From NCBI GenBank assembly GCA_900766825.1, contig CAAFWU010000025.1, positions 1 through 30,485 of the forward strand: a DNA stretch of 30,485 nt. The letters run 5' to 3'. Shown here piece after piece: positions 12,743 to 20,166 of this stretch. Origin of the DNA: Bacteroidales bacterium. Its GTDB lineage: Bacteria > Bacteroidota > Bacteroidia > Bacteroidales > Marinilabiliaceae. Made by a program: the position numbers and the translations under genes. A model generated the notes under the pieces. The model had not been told where the DNA came from. It made no database searches and saw nothing but the letters and a program-made list of their open reading frames with translations. The first letter of the stretch is position 1, and every line of letters begins with the position of its first letter.

Positions 12743-14593
12743 CTATTTGATTTTCATCAGAACGTCATCCTCGGCAACAGAAGAACCACTCGTGAAGCAA
12801 ATCTCTGTTATCACACCGTCTTTCTCTGCAGCAATAGCATTGAAAGTCTTCATGGCCTCAATGTAGCAAACCGTCTGGCCCTTTTTCACTGTGTCGCCAA
12901 CCTTTACGGCTGCGTCTCCAGAATTCTTGACCAAGTAGAATTTCCCTTCCAGAGGAGCGGCCAATGGCTCACCCTCGCCTGCAACTGCAGGTGCTGCACC
13001 AGAAGCGGGGGCGGCTCCTGCTGCTGCGGCTGGTGCTGCGGCGCCCTTGGGTGCTACGGTTACGTTGTATCGCTGTCCATCAACCTCAATTACAATGGTT
13101 TGAGTTGTGGTTAAATCAGCACTCTTGTTCTTCTCAGCCTTGCGTTTTGCCAAGTCAGCCTCAAAGTCAGCTTTGGCCTTGCCACTCTTGTAGGCTCGGT
13201 ACTGCTGTGGGTGCATAGCCAACTCAAAGAGCTCCTCATCGTCTTCGCCCAGCTCCCAACCATTATCAGCCATCTCCTTGCGGAATGTATCCAGTGCATC
13301 GGGATAGTTACTCTGAGGATCCTCCTCGTGGAACTCACGACCTTGCTCCTTGGCCTTAGCCACCAACTCGGGGGCCAACTCACCAGGCAACTTGCCGCTC
13401 TTGCCCAACATCATGTCCCAAATGTCATCGGCAATCATGCTCCAACGCTCCTTGCCTTTCTCCATCTGCATCACGTTCATCAAGGCCATGTTCTTCACGT
13501 ACTGGCTGAATGGAGTTACCAAACATGGGTAACCCATCATGGGCCATACGTAAGACACTTCATTGAAGAGCTTCACAAGAAGTTGATCCTGAGTCAGTTT
13601 GGGCTGATTATGCTTCTCTTTCCAACTGTTCAGCGAGGTCAGGTTGGTCTCCAAATCGGTCATGAGCGAACCCATCATGCCACCAGGCAAACCAGGACCA
13701 ATCAGAAGTGAATTCATCAAGCGGTTGCGACTGGGAATGTAATAGCCCAAGAAGTCGTCCATCATCTCCTGAACCAATGAGCGAACCTCCATGTAGGCCT
13801 CCATGTTAATCTCAGGAACAATGAAGCCTGCGTCCTTCAGCATTGCTTGAACTGCCAACACATCGGCGTGACCCGTACCCCAAGAGAGGGGCTCCATACC
13901 AACATCAATGATATCGCAGCCCGCCTGACATACCTCCAAAATTGAGGCCATGTTGAAACCAGGACCCGCATGGCTGTGGTACTGGATGGTGATGTCGGGA
14001 TATTTGGCCTTGATGGCAGATACAATCTTGCCGAGTGAAACGGGACGACCAATGCCAGCCATATCCTTCAAGCAGATCTCGTCGGCTCCAGCCTCAATGA
14101 GCTTGAATGCCAAATCGGTATAGTACTCAACAGTGTGTAGTGGCGAGTATGTCAAGCACAAGCAGCACTGAGAAATCATGCCACCCTCGTGTGCATAACC
14201 AATTGAGGGTATGATATTTCTTGCATCGTTCAAGCCGCAGAATGTGCGCGCAATGTCGGTGCCTTGTTTTTTCTTTACCTTGTAGAACAACTTACGTACA
14301 TCGGCTGGCACAGGGCTCATACGCAAACCATTGAGAGCGCGATCCAACATATGGGTTTGGATACCTGCCTCGTGGAATGGCTTGGTCCACTCACGCACCG
14401 CGCGGTTAGGATTCTCACCATAGAGCAAATTAACTTGCTCAAAGCCACCACCATTAGTCTCAACTCGGGCAAAGCAACCCATACGCACAATGGCGGGTGC
14501 AACCTTTACCAACTGATCTACGCGAGGCACATACTTGCCTGCCGATTGCCACATGTCTCTAAAGACCAGGCTAAACTTTATCTCTCTTGACAT
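12743..14593 (-). CDS. oadA: Oxaloacetate decarboxylase alpha subunit, carboxyltransferase fused to biotin carrier
   Basis: 616-residue protein that moves the carboxyl group of oxaloacetate to biotin. The carboxyltransferase TIM barrel occupies about 1-300: D13 in SLVFRDMWQS, catalytic lysine K176 in ICLKDMAG, and metal-binding H206/H208 in YHSHAGPG. The PYC_OADA helical domain follows (PGLPGGMMGSL, TPFSQYVKN). An Ala/Pro/Gly-rich flexible linker is at about 510-545. The biotinyl domain carries the target lysine K582 in YIEAMKTFNA, with T where most carriers have M. Early barrel motifs differ from the enterobacterial enzyme (ETNGGGFE and TFCGLND instead of GGATFD and FDALND), a Bacteroidetes-type version. 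The middle gene of oadG-oadA-oadB; pyruvate carboxylase subunit B is a related alternative, but the OadB/OadG partners favour the pump. Confidence 0.93.
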   Translation of the reverse strand: MSREIKFSLVFRDMWQSAGKYVPRVDQLVKVAPAIVRMGCFARVETNGGGFEQVNLLYGENPNRAVREWTKPFHEAGIQTHMLDRALNGLRMSPVPADVRKLFYKVKKKQGTDIARTFCGLNDARNIIPSIGYAHEGGMISQCCLCLTYSPLHTVEYYTDLAFKLIEAGADEICLKDMAGIGRPVSLGKIVSAIKAKYPDITIQYHSHAGPGFNMASILEVCQAGCDIIDVGMEPLSWGTGHADVLAVQAMLKDAGFIVPEINMEAYMEVRSLVQEMMDDFLGYYIPSRNRLMNSLLIGPGLPGGMMGSLMTDLETNLTSLNSWKEKHNQPKLTQDQLLVKLFNEVSYVWPMMGYPCLVTPFSQYVKNMALMNVMQMEKGKERWSMIADDIWDMMLGKSGKLPGELAPELVAKAKEQGREFHEEDPQSNYPDALDTFRKEMADNGWELGEDDEELFELAMHPQQYRAYKSGKAKADFEADLAKRKAEKNKSADLTTTQTIVIEVDGQRYNVTVAPKGAAAPAAAAGAAPASGAAPAVAGEGEPLAAPLEGKFYLVKNSGDAAVKVGDTVKKGQTVCYIEAMKTFNAIAAEKDGVITEICFTSGSSVAEDDVLMKIK

Positions 14594-14691
14594 TGTTGTT
14601 TATTACGCTTTGTGCCGATGACACGACCTCATAATATTGATGAAAGCACAGACCACATCAGTGTCATGCCATTGCGCCGGCTCACAATAAC

Positions 14692-14952
14692 TTATTGTTT
14701 TTCTATCTTTATTACTTGACCCGAACCTCCAGTGAGCTGATTCACAGCCTCCTCTATGACCTTTGCCACCTGTGGACTTACTGCCTGCGGGGCTGCTGAT
14801 ACCTGCTTGGCCAGAACGGGTTCCTCTTCGGGTATAAATTTATTGACTGCCTTAATTAGCAACTTGCCGCCATAAATGATAATGAGCAAAACAGCAAATA
14901 CTGTCGTAAGACCCACTATCAACAGCTTCACGGCCTCAAATAGGTTGTCCAT
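14692..14952 (-). CDS. oadG: Oxaloacetate decarboxylase gamma subunit
   Basis: 86-residue protein with one N-terminal membrane helix (LLIVGLTTVFAVLLIIIYGG, about 10-29) and a hydrophilic, Pro/Ala-rich tail, the standard OadG layout of about 80-100 residues. The gamma subunit anchors and assembles alpha and beta in the inner membrane. In well-studied family members its C-terminus binds Zn2+ and contacts alpha; the histidine-rich end seen in some homologues is absent here. It is the first gene of the operon, 98 bp ahead of oadA, with a likely promoter about 90 bp upstream. Confidence 0.88.
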   Translation of the reverse strand: MDNLFEAVKLLIVGLTTVFAVLLIIIYGGKLLIKAVNKFIPEEEPVLAKQVSAAPQAVSPQVAKVIEEAVNQLTGGSGQVIKIEKQ

Positions 14953-15043
14953 GTTTATAGTTTTGTAAAAAGTTTTGTTTTGCGGATTTCTCTATAGCAC
15001 GCTTTTGTCCCAAAACTTGTTATAGAACTTACTCCAGATGATA

Positions 15044-15051
15044 CAAATATA
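15044..15051 (-). promoter_or_regulatory. Possible oadGAB -7 promoter box
   Basis: The minus strand reads TATATTTG, an exact TAnnTTTG match, 91 bp upstream of the oadG ATG. A -33 TTTG at normal spacing is not clear. The leader would be about 80-85 nt. Confidence 0.38.
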
Positions 15052-15134
15052 CAAAAAAATATTAATATAATGCTTGCATATCAAAAAGACCTGTAATACA
15101 AAGGGGGGAATATGATGTCTTTGCTAAATATTTG

Positions 15135-15142
15135 TACTTTTG
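15135..15142 (+). promoter_or_regulatory. Possible kdsA -7 promoter box
   Basis: TACTTTTG matches TAnnTTTG. TTTG motifs lie upstream but not at the preferred spacing. Use of this box would give a leader of about 160 nt before kdsA. Confidence 0.33.
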
Positions 15143-15311
15143 TGTCAAAGTAAAAATGTAAGTTCTCACACTTTATTTTACTCCATATAACAAGCTTTCC
15201 TTTCCTATTTCTCTCGTATTCCGATTGTTTAATAGGATATTAGGCTGCAGTTCTTATTTCATCGGCGCATTCCAATGTTAGCTCTATGTAATTTTAAGTA
15301 GTATCTGAAAA

Positions 15312-16145
15312 ATGAAAACAATGAACTTGAAAACAATTCCGCTAATAAGAAATACAGATAGTGCCAACTTTTTTGTCATGGCAGGTCCTTGTGTTATCGA
15401 GGGTGAAGACATGGCTCTCCGAATAGCTGACCATCTTGTCAACGTCTGCGATCGGCTTCGACTTCCCCTTATCTTCAAAGGATCCTATCGCAAAGCCAAC
15501 CGCTCGCGCATAGACTCTTTTTCGGGCATTGGCGATGAGAAAGCCCTAAAAGTTTTGGCCAAGGTAAGGTCCGAATTCGGAGTCCCTGTGGTCACTGACT
15601 TCCACTCTGCAGCCGAGGCTCCCATGGCAGCTGAGTATGTCGATGTTCTGCAAGTTCCTGCCTTCCTTTGTCGTCAGACCGACATTTTGGTTGCCGCTGC
15701 TCAAACGGGCAAGGTCATCAACATTAAGAAAGGTCAGTTCCTCGCTCCTGAGGCCATGGCCCATGTGGTCAAGAAGGTGCTCGACAGTGGCAACTCAAAT
15801 ATTTTCATTACGGACCGAGGTACCATGATGGGCTACTATGATTTGGTTGTTGATTATCGCGGCATCCCTGTCATGCAGCAATATGCCCCTGTTGTGTTAG
15901 ACATAACGCATTCGCTCCAGCAACCCAATCAAGCCTCTGGCGTCACTGGTGGCAAACCTGCTCTCATCGAGACCATTGCCCGAGCTGGCGTGGCCGTTGG
16001 TGTCGATGGCATTTTCCTCGAGACTCATTTCGACCCCGCCAACGCAAAGTCCGATGGGGCCAACATGCTCAAATTGGACCTCTTTGAACCACTTATGGAG
16101 AGGTTGATTGCAATTCGTGAGGTAGTCAATGGCTTTGGTCGATAA
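15312..16145 (+). CDS. kdsA: 3-deoxy-8-phosphooctulonate (Kdo-8-P) synthase
   Basis: 277-residue cytosolic enzyme that condenses phosphoenolpyruvate with arabinose 5-phosphate to give Kdo-8-phosphate, the precursor of the lipopolysaccharide inner core. Family motifs run in order: FVMAGPCVIEG near the N-terminus, LIFKGSYRKANRSRIDSF, VVTDFH, VLQVPAFLCRQTDIL, INIKKGQFLAPEAM, ITDRGTMMGY, LDITHSLQQPN and DGIFLETHFDPANAKSDG. Length matches E. coli KdsA (284). The ATG at 15312 gives MKTMNLKTIP; the internal ATG at 15321 is also possible. Its last 17 bp overlap the start of the downstream lipoprotein gene, suggesting translational coupling. Presence implies a Gram-negative envelope. Confidence 0.97.
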   Translation: MKTMNLKTIPLIRNTDSANFFVMAGPCVIEGEDMALRIADHLVNVCDRLRLPLIFKGSYRKANRSRIDSFSGIGDEKALKVLAKVRSEFGVPVVTDFHSAAEAPMAAEYVDVLQVPAFLCRQTDILVAAAQTGKVINIKKGQFLAPEAMAHVVKKVLDSGNSNIFITDRGTMMGYYDLVVDYRGIPVMQQYAPVVLDITHSLQQPNQASGVTGGKPALIETIARAGVAVGVDGIFLETHFDPANAKSDGANMLKLDLFEPLMERLIAIREVVNGFGR

Positions 16146-17367
16146 TATTTCGGGCAAAGCCCTCGGGGTATGTTTGGCAGTCCTTGCCACAGCATGCACC
16201 ACACAGGAGAACGAACAGATGGCCGAAGTGCAATTTCAATTGCCTCAAAATCAATACGTATTCTCCCAATCAGCCTCTACAATATGCATCTTCCGTCTCG
16301 GTCAAGATGGGGCATGGTATAAGTCCAACACCGTTCCCATACCCGAAAGTGGCATAGCCTCCGTAGAGCTCTCACTCCGTGGGGCATCAGAAGTCATCCG
16401 AGCGTCTTACGATGGACGCGAGATCCGTTTCATTGCAGAGGCCAATGGTCTAACCTTTGTAGCCATCAACCATGCCGTGCCCAACAATGCCATTGTTGGT
16501 GGAACCGCACTCAATGTTAAACTACAGAGTTTTGTCTCAACCATTGACAGTCTCCGATGTGCAGCAGCCCAAGCATACGACTCTGTGGCTCATGCTCGTA
16601 AAACAAGCAAAGCCAATGTTGATGAGACCCTATTGGAATTAAACCAACTTACAGAGCGTGAACAAAATAAGCTCACATCCTGTGCCATGCGCATTGCACA
16701 GGCCAATGGAAATAATGCTCTGGGGCAAATCGCATTCTGGCTTGGCGTAGCCGATGATGACAATGTAGACAATCAGGCCTATGTTCGCCGACTCAACACA
16801 GTGTCCGATTCCATAAAGAATTTTGCTCCCATCGAGTTCATTTCTAAGCAACGTCTGTCGGCCATTGCCACGTCCGTAGGTGAACACTTTGCCAATGCCC
16901 GTTTCATTAAGCCAGATAGCTCATCATGTTCGCTAGACTCTTTGCTGAGCTGTAATTATAATAAGAACAGAAGCCAACCCTTTGCTCTGATCCTTTGCAT
17001 CATCGACCCAGGCAACCCATCTACGCCTCAAACCATTGCCGATATCAAGCAAATTGCCAATTTTATCAACAACTCAGACCCAAAAATTTTATCTCGTCAA
17101 TCCTATTGCCCCTCAGATATTTTAGCTGTGTGCGAAGGTATTGGCGTAGATATTGTTAATAAGATTGCCAATAAATTCCATTGCAAAGACCTCGTTGTGG
17201 CAGACCCTGACTGGTCCTTTTCCAATGCCTACGGTTTACGCAAAAATTATCCATCTTTCATTGTCATCGATGCCGATGGAATTATTGCAGAGAGGGATTT
17301 AAATACCAAAGGTCTTTTAAACTGGCTATCTGGAGTCTTTGATGGTCCCGCAGGTTCCAATGAGTAG
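16129..17367 (+). CDS. Putative lipoprotein with degenerate thioredoxin-like C-terminal domain
   Basis: 412-residue protein overlapping the end of kdsA. The N-terminus has a hydrophobic stretch ending in a lipobox-like LATAC (cysteine near residue 23), so it is probably a lipoprotein of the periplasmic side. Residues about 35-140 look like the beta-rich DUF4369-type domain that precedes thioredoxin domains in many Bacteroidetes proteins. A helical middle (about 140-260) follows. The C-terminus resembles a TlpA/thioredoxin fold (LVVADPDWSFSNAYGLRKNY, then PSFIVIDADGIIAERDL), including a cis-Pro-like YPSF. The place where CxxC should sit has no such pair, so it is unlikely to be a disulphide oxidoreductase. 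The function is unknown. A strong terminator follows about 75 bp after the stop codon. Confidence 0.75.
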   Translation: MALVDNISGKALGVCLAVLATACTTQENEQMAEVQFQLPQNQYVFSQSASTICIFRLGQDGAWYKSNTVPIPESGIASVELSLRGASEVIRASYDGREIRFIAEANGLTFVAINHAVPNNAIVGGTALNVKLQSFVSTIDSLRCAAAQAYDSVAHARKTSKANVDETLLELNQLTEREQNKLTSCAMRIAQANGNNALGQIAFWLGVADDDNVDNQAYVRRLNTVSDSIKNFAPIEFISKQRLSAIATSVGEHFANARFIKPDSSSCSLDSLLSCNYNKNRSQPFALILCIIDPGNPSTPQTIADIKQIANFINNSDPKILSRQSYCPSDILAVCEGIGVDIVNKIANKFHCKDLVVADPDWSFSNAYGLRKNYPSFIVIDADGIIAERDLNTKGLLNWLSGVFDGPAGSNE

Positions 17368-17442
17368 TTAAATTATAAGAAATTAGCGTTATTTTCTGTT
17401 TGCTGTATAATTTGCGGTAAATCAGCAGCCAAATTTACCCTC

Positions 17443-17477
17443 AGCTGTGGATGTAAAAGTACATCCACAGCTTTTTT
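17443..17477 (+). terminator. Rho-independent terminator after the kdsA-lipoprotein operon
   Basis: A perfect 13-bp stem (AGCTGTGGATGTA at 17443-17455 pairing with TACATCCACAGCT at 17460-17472) closes an AAAG loop and runs into TTTTTT. A textbook intrinsic terminator on the plus strand. Confidence 0.92.
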
Positions 17478-17838
17478 GTTTCTGCTAAGTTCTGTCGATA
17501 TTTTGATGCTTTTAGACTCCCAAGCATGGAGTAATTAATTGTAAATGCTTTAATATATGCTATTTATGAAATAATAGCGCCAAATTGGAGATGACGGAAT
17601 ATGTTTGTTGTTTAATTCTATGTCAGTGATTTTACTTTTTATTAAGCTAATTATTAATGCTACTTAATTTACTCGGGTTCCTTTTGTAAATATTATCATA
17701 GGAGTCTTCTTATGATTCTAATGGAATGAGTCGTCTAATTGTAGAGTATAAGTAAATTTTTAGAGAAGTATTTTCTGATTTGATTTACATCAAGGTTGGT
17801 ATAGTAGGGTAGGGGATTTTGCTCAATTTTAGAGCAAA

Positions 17839-17851
17839 GTAAATAATTTAC
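17839..17851. repeat. Inverted GTAAA-n3-TTTAC dyad, candidate operator
   Basis: GTAAATAATTTAC reads as half-site GTAAA, three bases, half-site TTTAC. The same arrangement recurs at 18292-18306 (GGTAAAATATTTACC), just before the HTH gene. Matching spacing at two sites suggests binding of a dimeric regulator, possibly the adjacent HTH protein. Confidence 0.4.
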
Positions 17852-18291
17852 ATGATTGATTTACATTTAGTAAGCTAGATATATTTAATTGATTAGTGTG
17901 GTTTGTGTACTGTAAATCAATAATATATGATATTTTATTTAAAGTAAAGATAGATATAAAGTCACAATTTAAAGTAAATTACATTATGTTTATTGTGCTA
18001 ATACGTTGGGTTTTAGATAGTTTATCTATATAATTCTGTTGTTATTAGGTTCCAGCCTTAATTTTCGACCCTCCTGTATGTATTTGTACATAACTTATTG
18101 TATGTTACTTGACAAAAAAGGTCATTTGGAGTGGTTGATTGTCTAATGTTCCTTATGTTCTGTAGTGTGTAATATAGGTGTTATATTAACAAGTAAATTA
18201 ACAAGCGTACGATTGAGTAAATTTATAACATCAAAGTAAATTATTAGGATTTATAAGTGAATATGTAAATTAATTCACCTGTTTGTTTTAT

Positions 18292-18306
18292 GGTAAAATA
18301 TTTACC
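18292..18306. repeat. Second GTAAA-n3-TTTAC dyad upstream of the HTH gene
   Basis: GGTAAAATATTTACC has the same half-sites and 3-bp spacing as the dyad at 17839, extended by one outer G/C pair. It lies 56 bp before the ATG of the HTH gene, a sensible place for autoregulation. Confidence 0.4.
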
Positions 18307-18361
18307 TATCTGTTTGGAGTTGTAAATCGATTTTCGTAAATTGCATGAAATTTATTTTTAC

Positions 18362-19108
18362 ATGGAAGAGATTTTAGATACTCGAGAACGGCTTAGTTAC
18401 ATCATCAAATTAACAGGTAAAAAGCAATTTGAGTTTGCCAATATTATAGGTGTCTCTCCTGCCGCCATTTCCCATAGAATGTCCAGTAGTGCTGTGCGCA
18501 AGGACGATATGAGCGAAAACTTAGCAAATCGTATTCTTGCGGCTTTTCCTAATTTGGGCTTTACCAAAGAGTGGATAATGACAGGTAAGGTGTCTGATGC
18601 ACCCATTGGTGCATCTATTTCTGAAGTCTCTGCCTTTGGGCGCATGGAGCCTTCGGCTGCTCAACCTTCGCTTTTCGATTTTAATCAGAATTCTGTTGGA
18701 CCAAATGGCGGGGGCGTTGGTCGTTCTGAGTTTTCACAGGACAATTCTTCTACTCAGTCTGTTTTTTCTGTTGAGGAGCCGTCTAATTCTTACGGCGTTA
18801 ACATTGGTGTCAATTTTGGTGTTAATTCTGCAAGTCAAGTTTATCCTCAGCAACCTAATCCTCACGTTGTAAGTAGCGATTCTAATACGGGTACTAATTC
18901 TAATAGTCAAATCCCATCAAATGATGACTCTGTCAATCATTCTGTAAACTCGCCTTTTACTGTTTCTAATGGTTCTAATGGTGGTGGGCTGAGTGGCAAT
19001 GGAAATTCTGTCAATGAAGCAGTTAATCCATCGGGGCGTTTTGTAGAGAGGATCGTTATGTTTTATTCTGATGGTACTTTTGTGGAGTACTGTCCAGTAA
19101 AAAAGTAA
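18362..19108 (+). CDS. XRE-like HTH DNA-binding protein with long low-complexity linker and conserved tail
   Basis: 248-residue protein from the ATG at 18362; a TTG at 18341 in the same frame is a less likely start. Residues about 5-75 form a helix-turn-helix domain of the XRE/Cro type, with the recognition region GKKQFEFANIIGVSPAAISH. Residues about 90-225 are low-complexity and rich in Ser, Asn, Gly and Val, with quasi-repeats such as GVNIGVNFGVNS and SVNHSVNS, so probably disordered. The C-terminus ends in a compact beta-hairpin-like motif, RIVMFYSDGTFVEYCP, that I recall from other Bacteroidetes HTH proteins. The gene is AT-rich like the region before it. It may bind the GTAAAT sites upstream and repress itself; that is inference. 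It is not a standard phage repressor, as no peptidase domain is present. Confidence 0.75.
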   Translation: MEEILDTRERLSYIIKLTGKKQFEFANIIGVSPAAISHRMSSSAVRKDDMSENLANRILAAFPNLGFTKEWIMTGKVSDAPIGASISEVSAFGRMEPSAAQPSLFDFNQNSVGPNGGGVGRSEFSQDNSSTQSVFSVEEPSNSYGVNIGVNFGVNSASQVYPQQPNPHVVSSDSNTGTNSNSQIPSNDDSVNHSVNSPFTVSNGSNGGGLSGNGNSVNEAVNPSGRFVERIVMFYSDGTFVEYCPVKK

Positions 19109-19347
19109 AGACTCTTTACATTCTTTACTTACTAATAGACTGTAAGTTAATCGATTAATATACAGCTTTCTCACTTTTCATTTTCTTTACTATTCTGTTT
19201 GTTTTAGTTAATTAATTTGTCGCATTTTACTATTTTTAGCGGTGAGGCAGTAAATTATTGTAGTTCAATGTTTCTACTTTTTAGTCAATTTATAACTTTA
19301 TCCTTCTCACTCTTTCTTTCCTTTAAGCTTGGCTTCTAAAAAGTGAC

Positions 19348-19355
19348 TATATTTG
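19348..19355 (+). promoter_or_regulatory. Likely pyrKD promoter -7 box
   Basis: TATATTTG matches TAnnTTTG, 28 bp before the pyrK ATG at 19384. A TTG at 19329-19331 lies 16 bp upstream and a TTTA at 19322-19325 lies 22 bp upstream, so the -33 element is imperfect. The leader would be about 20-25 nt. Confidence 0.45.
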
Positions 19356-19383
19356 CATATCCATCACTTAAAATGTGTGTGCA

Positions 19384-20166
19384 ATGCAAAAAAAATACCT
19401 TTCGCAGCTTCCTATTGTGAGGCGTGAGGTCATCAATTCTGGTCATTTCCGTTTAGTTCTTAAGGTTGATCAAGGCAACATTGATGTCAGACCAGGTCAA
19501 TTTGTCGAGATTCGTGTTTCGGGAGCCGATGGGGTCCTGCTTCGTCGACCTATTTCTGTAAACGATTTTAATGCTCAAAAGGGTGAGTTATCGCTTCTTA
19601 TCCATGAATTGGGTGCGGGTACTCAGCAGATGGCTAAGTTTCAGGTTGGCTCGTCTGTGGATATCATATTTCCACTTGGCAACGGTTTCGACCTCGATGA
19701 AGCTGGTGACGCGCCTTTGCTCGTAGGCGGAGGTGTTGGCGTTGCGCCTCTCCTATTTTTGGGCAAAGAGTTGGTAAAGAGAGGGGCTAAGCCAACGTTT
19801 TTGTTTGGTGCTCGCACTGCCAATGCTTTATTGTGTCTCGATGAGTTTAGGGCTGTGGCTCCTGTCATTTTTACTACCGAAGATGGTAGCGATGGTACAA
19901 AGGGTTTTGTGACCGACCATGCCGCGCTGAAGGAGGATGCTGAAGCTAATAAATTTACTTCCATTATGCAGTGTGGACCTACGCCAATGATGAAGGCGGT
20001 GGGCAAACGTGCTCAAGCTTTGAATATCAAGTGTTTTGCTTCACTTGAGAATATGATGGCTTGTGGATTTGGTGTCTGCTTGTGCTGTGTTACCGATACG
20101 ATTGCTGGTAACAAACGTGTGTGTGCCGATGGTCCTGTTTTCAATGTAAACGATCTCAAATGGTAA
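19384..20166 (+). CDS. pyrK: Dihydroorotate dehydrogenase electron-transfer subunit
   Basis: 260-residue iron-sulphur flavoprotein that passes electrons from dihydroorotate oxidation in PyrD to NAD+. The FAD-binding barrel is N-terminal with RRPISV at 54-59. The NAD-binding half starts at LLVGGGVGVAPLLFLGKEL and contains MQCGPTPMMKAV. The C-terminal [2Fe-2S] ligands are C227, C232, C235 and C247 in CGFGVCLCC...VCADGPVF. The ATG at 19384 (MQKKYLSQLP) is preferred over a GTG three codons earlier. The last codons overlap the pyrD start (ATGGTAA), so PyrK and PyrD are translationally coupled and form the class 1B heterotetramer of pyrimidine synthesis. Confidence 0.96.
   Translation: MQKKYLSQLPIVRREVINSGHFRLVLKVDQGNIDVRPGQFVEIRVSGADGVLLRRPISVNDFNAQKGELSLLIHELGAGTQQMAKFQVGSSVDIIFPLGNGFDLDEAGDAPLLVGGGVGVAPLLFLGKELVKRGAKPTFLFGARTANALLCLDEFRAVAPVIFTTEDGSDGTKGFVTDHAALKEDAEANKFTSIMQCGPTPMMKAVGKRAQALNIKCFASLENMMACGFGVCLCCVTDTIAGNKRVCADGPVFNVNDLKW

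Larger units (their letters stand above)
14953..15311. other. Divergent promoter region between oadG and kdsA
   Basis: 359 bp, AT-rich, with no credible gene. It holds a -7-like box toward oadG (15044-15051) and one toward kdsA (15135-15142), about 85 bp apart and facing away from each other. No hairpin or repeat stands out. Confidence 0.55.
17368..18361. other. AT-rich intergenic region dense in GTAAAT hexamers
   Basis: About 990 bp without a gene. The first ~110 bp hold the terminator of the preceding lipoprotein gene. The rest is strikingly AT-rich and contains GTAAAT or its complement 19 times between 17417 and 18341, whereas the compositionally similar ATAAAT, CTAAAT and TTAAAT are each seen only a few times. 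Several sites are paired as inverted repeats, for example GTAAATAATTTAC at 17839-17851 and GGTAAAATATTTACC at 18292-18306. A TTTGCTC/GAGCAAA hairpin lies at 17818-17838. It ends at the start of an HTH-protein gene. The region may be an extended operator or promoter array. Confidence 0.6.

Noticed and set aside
11219..17818. Identical 14-mer TAGGGTAGGGGATT at 11219-11232 and 17805-17818, considered as attachment sites
   Set aside because: A few 14-base matches are expected by chance in 30 kb, the flanks differ, and the segment between holds housekeeping genes and no integrase.
17368..18361. CRISPR array in the repeat-rich AT-rich region
   Set aside because: The repeated unit is only six bases, irregularly spaced and in both orientations; there are no constant-length spacers and no cas genes.
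17368..19383. Prophage or insertion-sequence origin of the AT-rich region with an XRE-like gene
   Set aside because: No integrase, transposase, terminal inverted repeats or phage structural genes are present; only the composition and one HTH protein suggest it.
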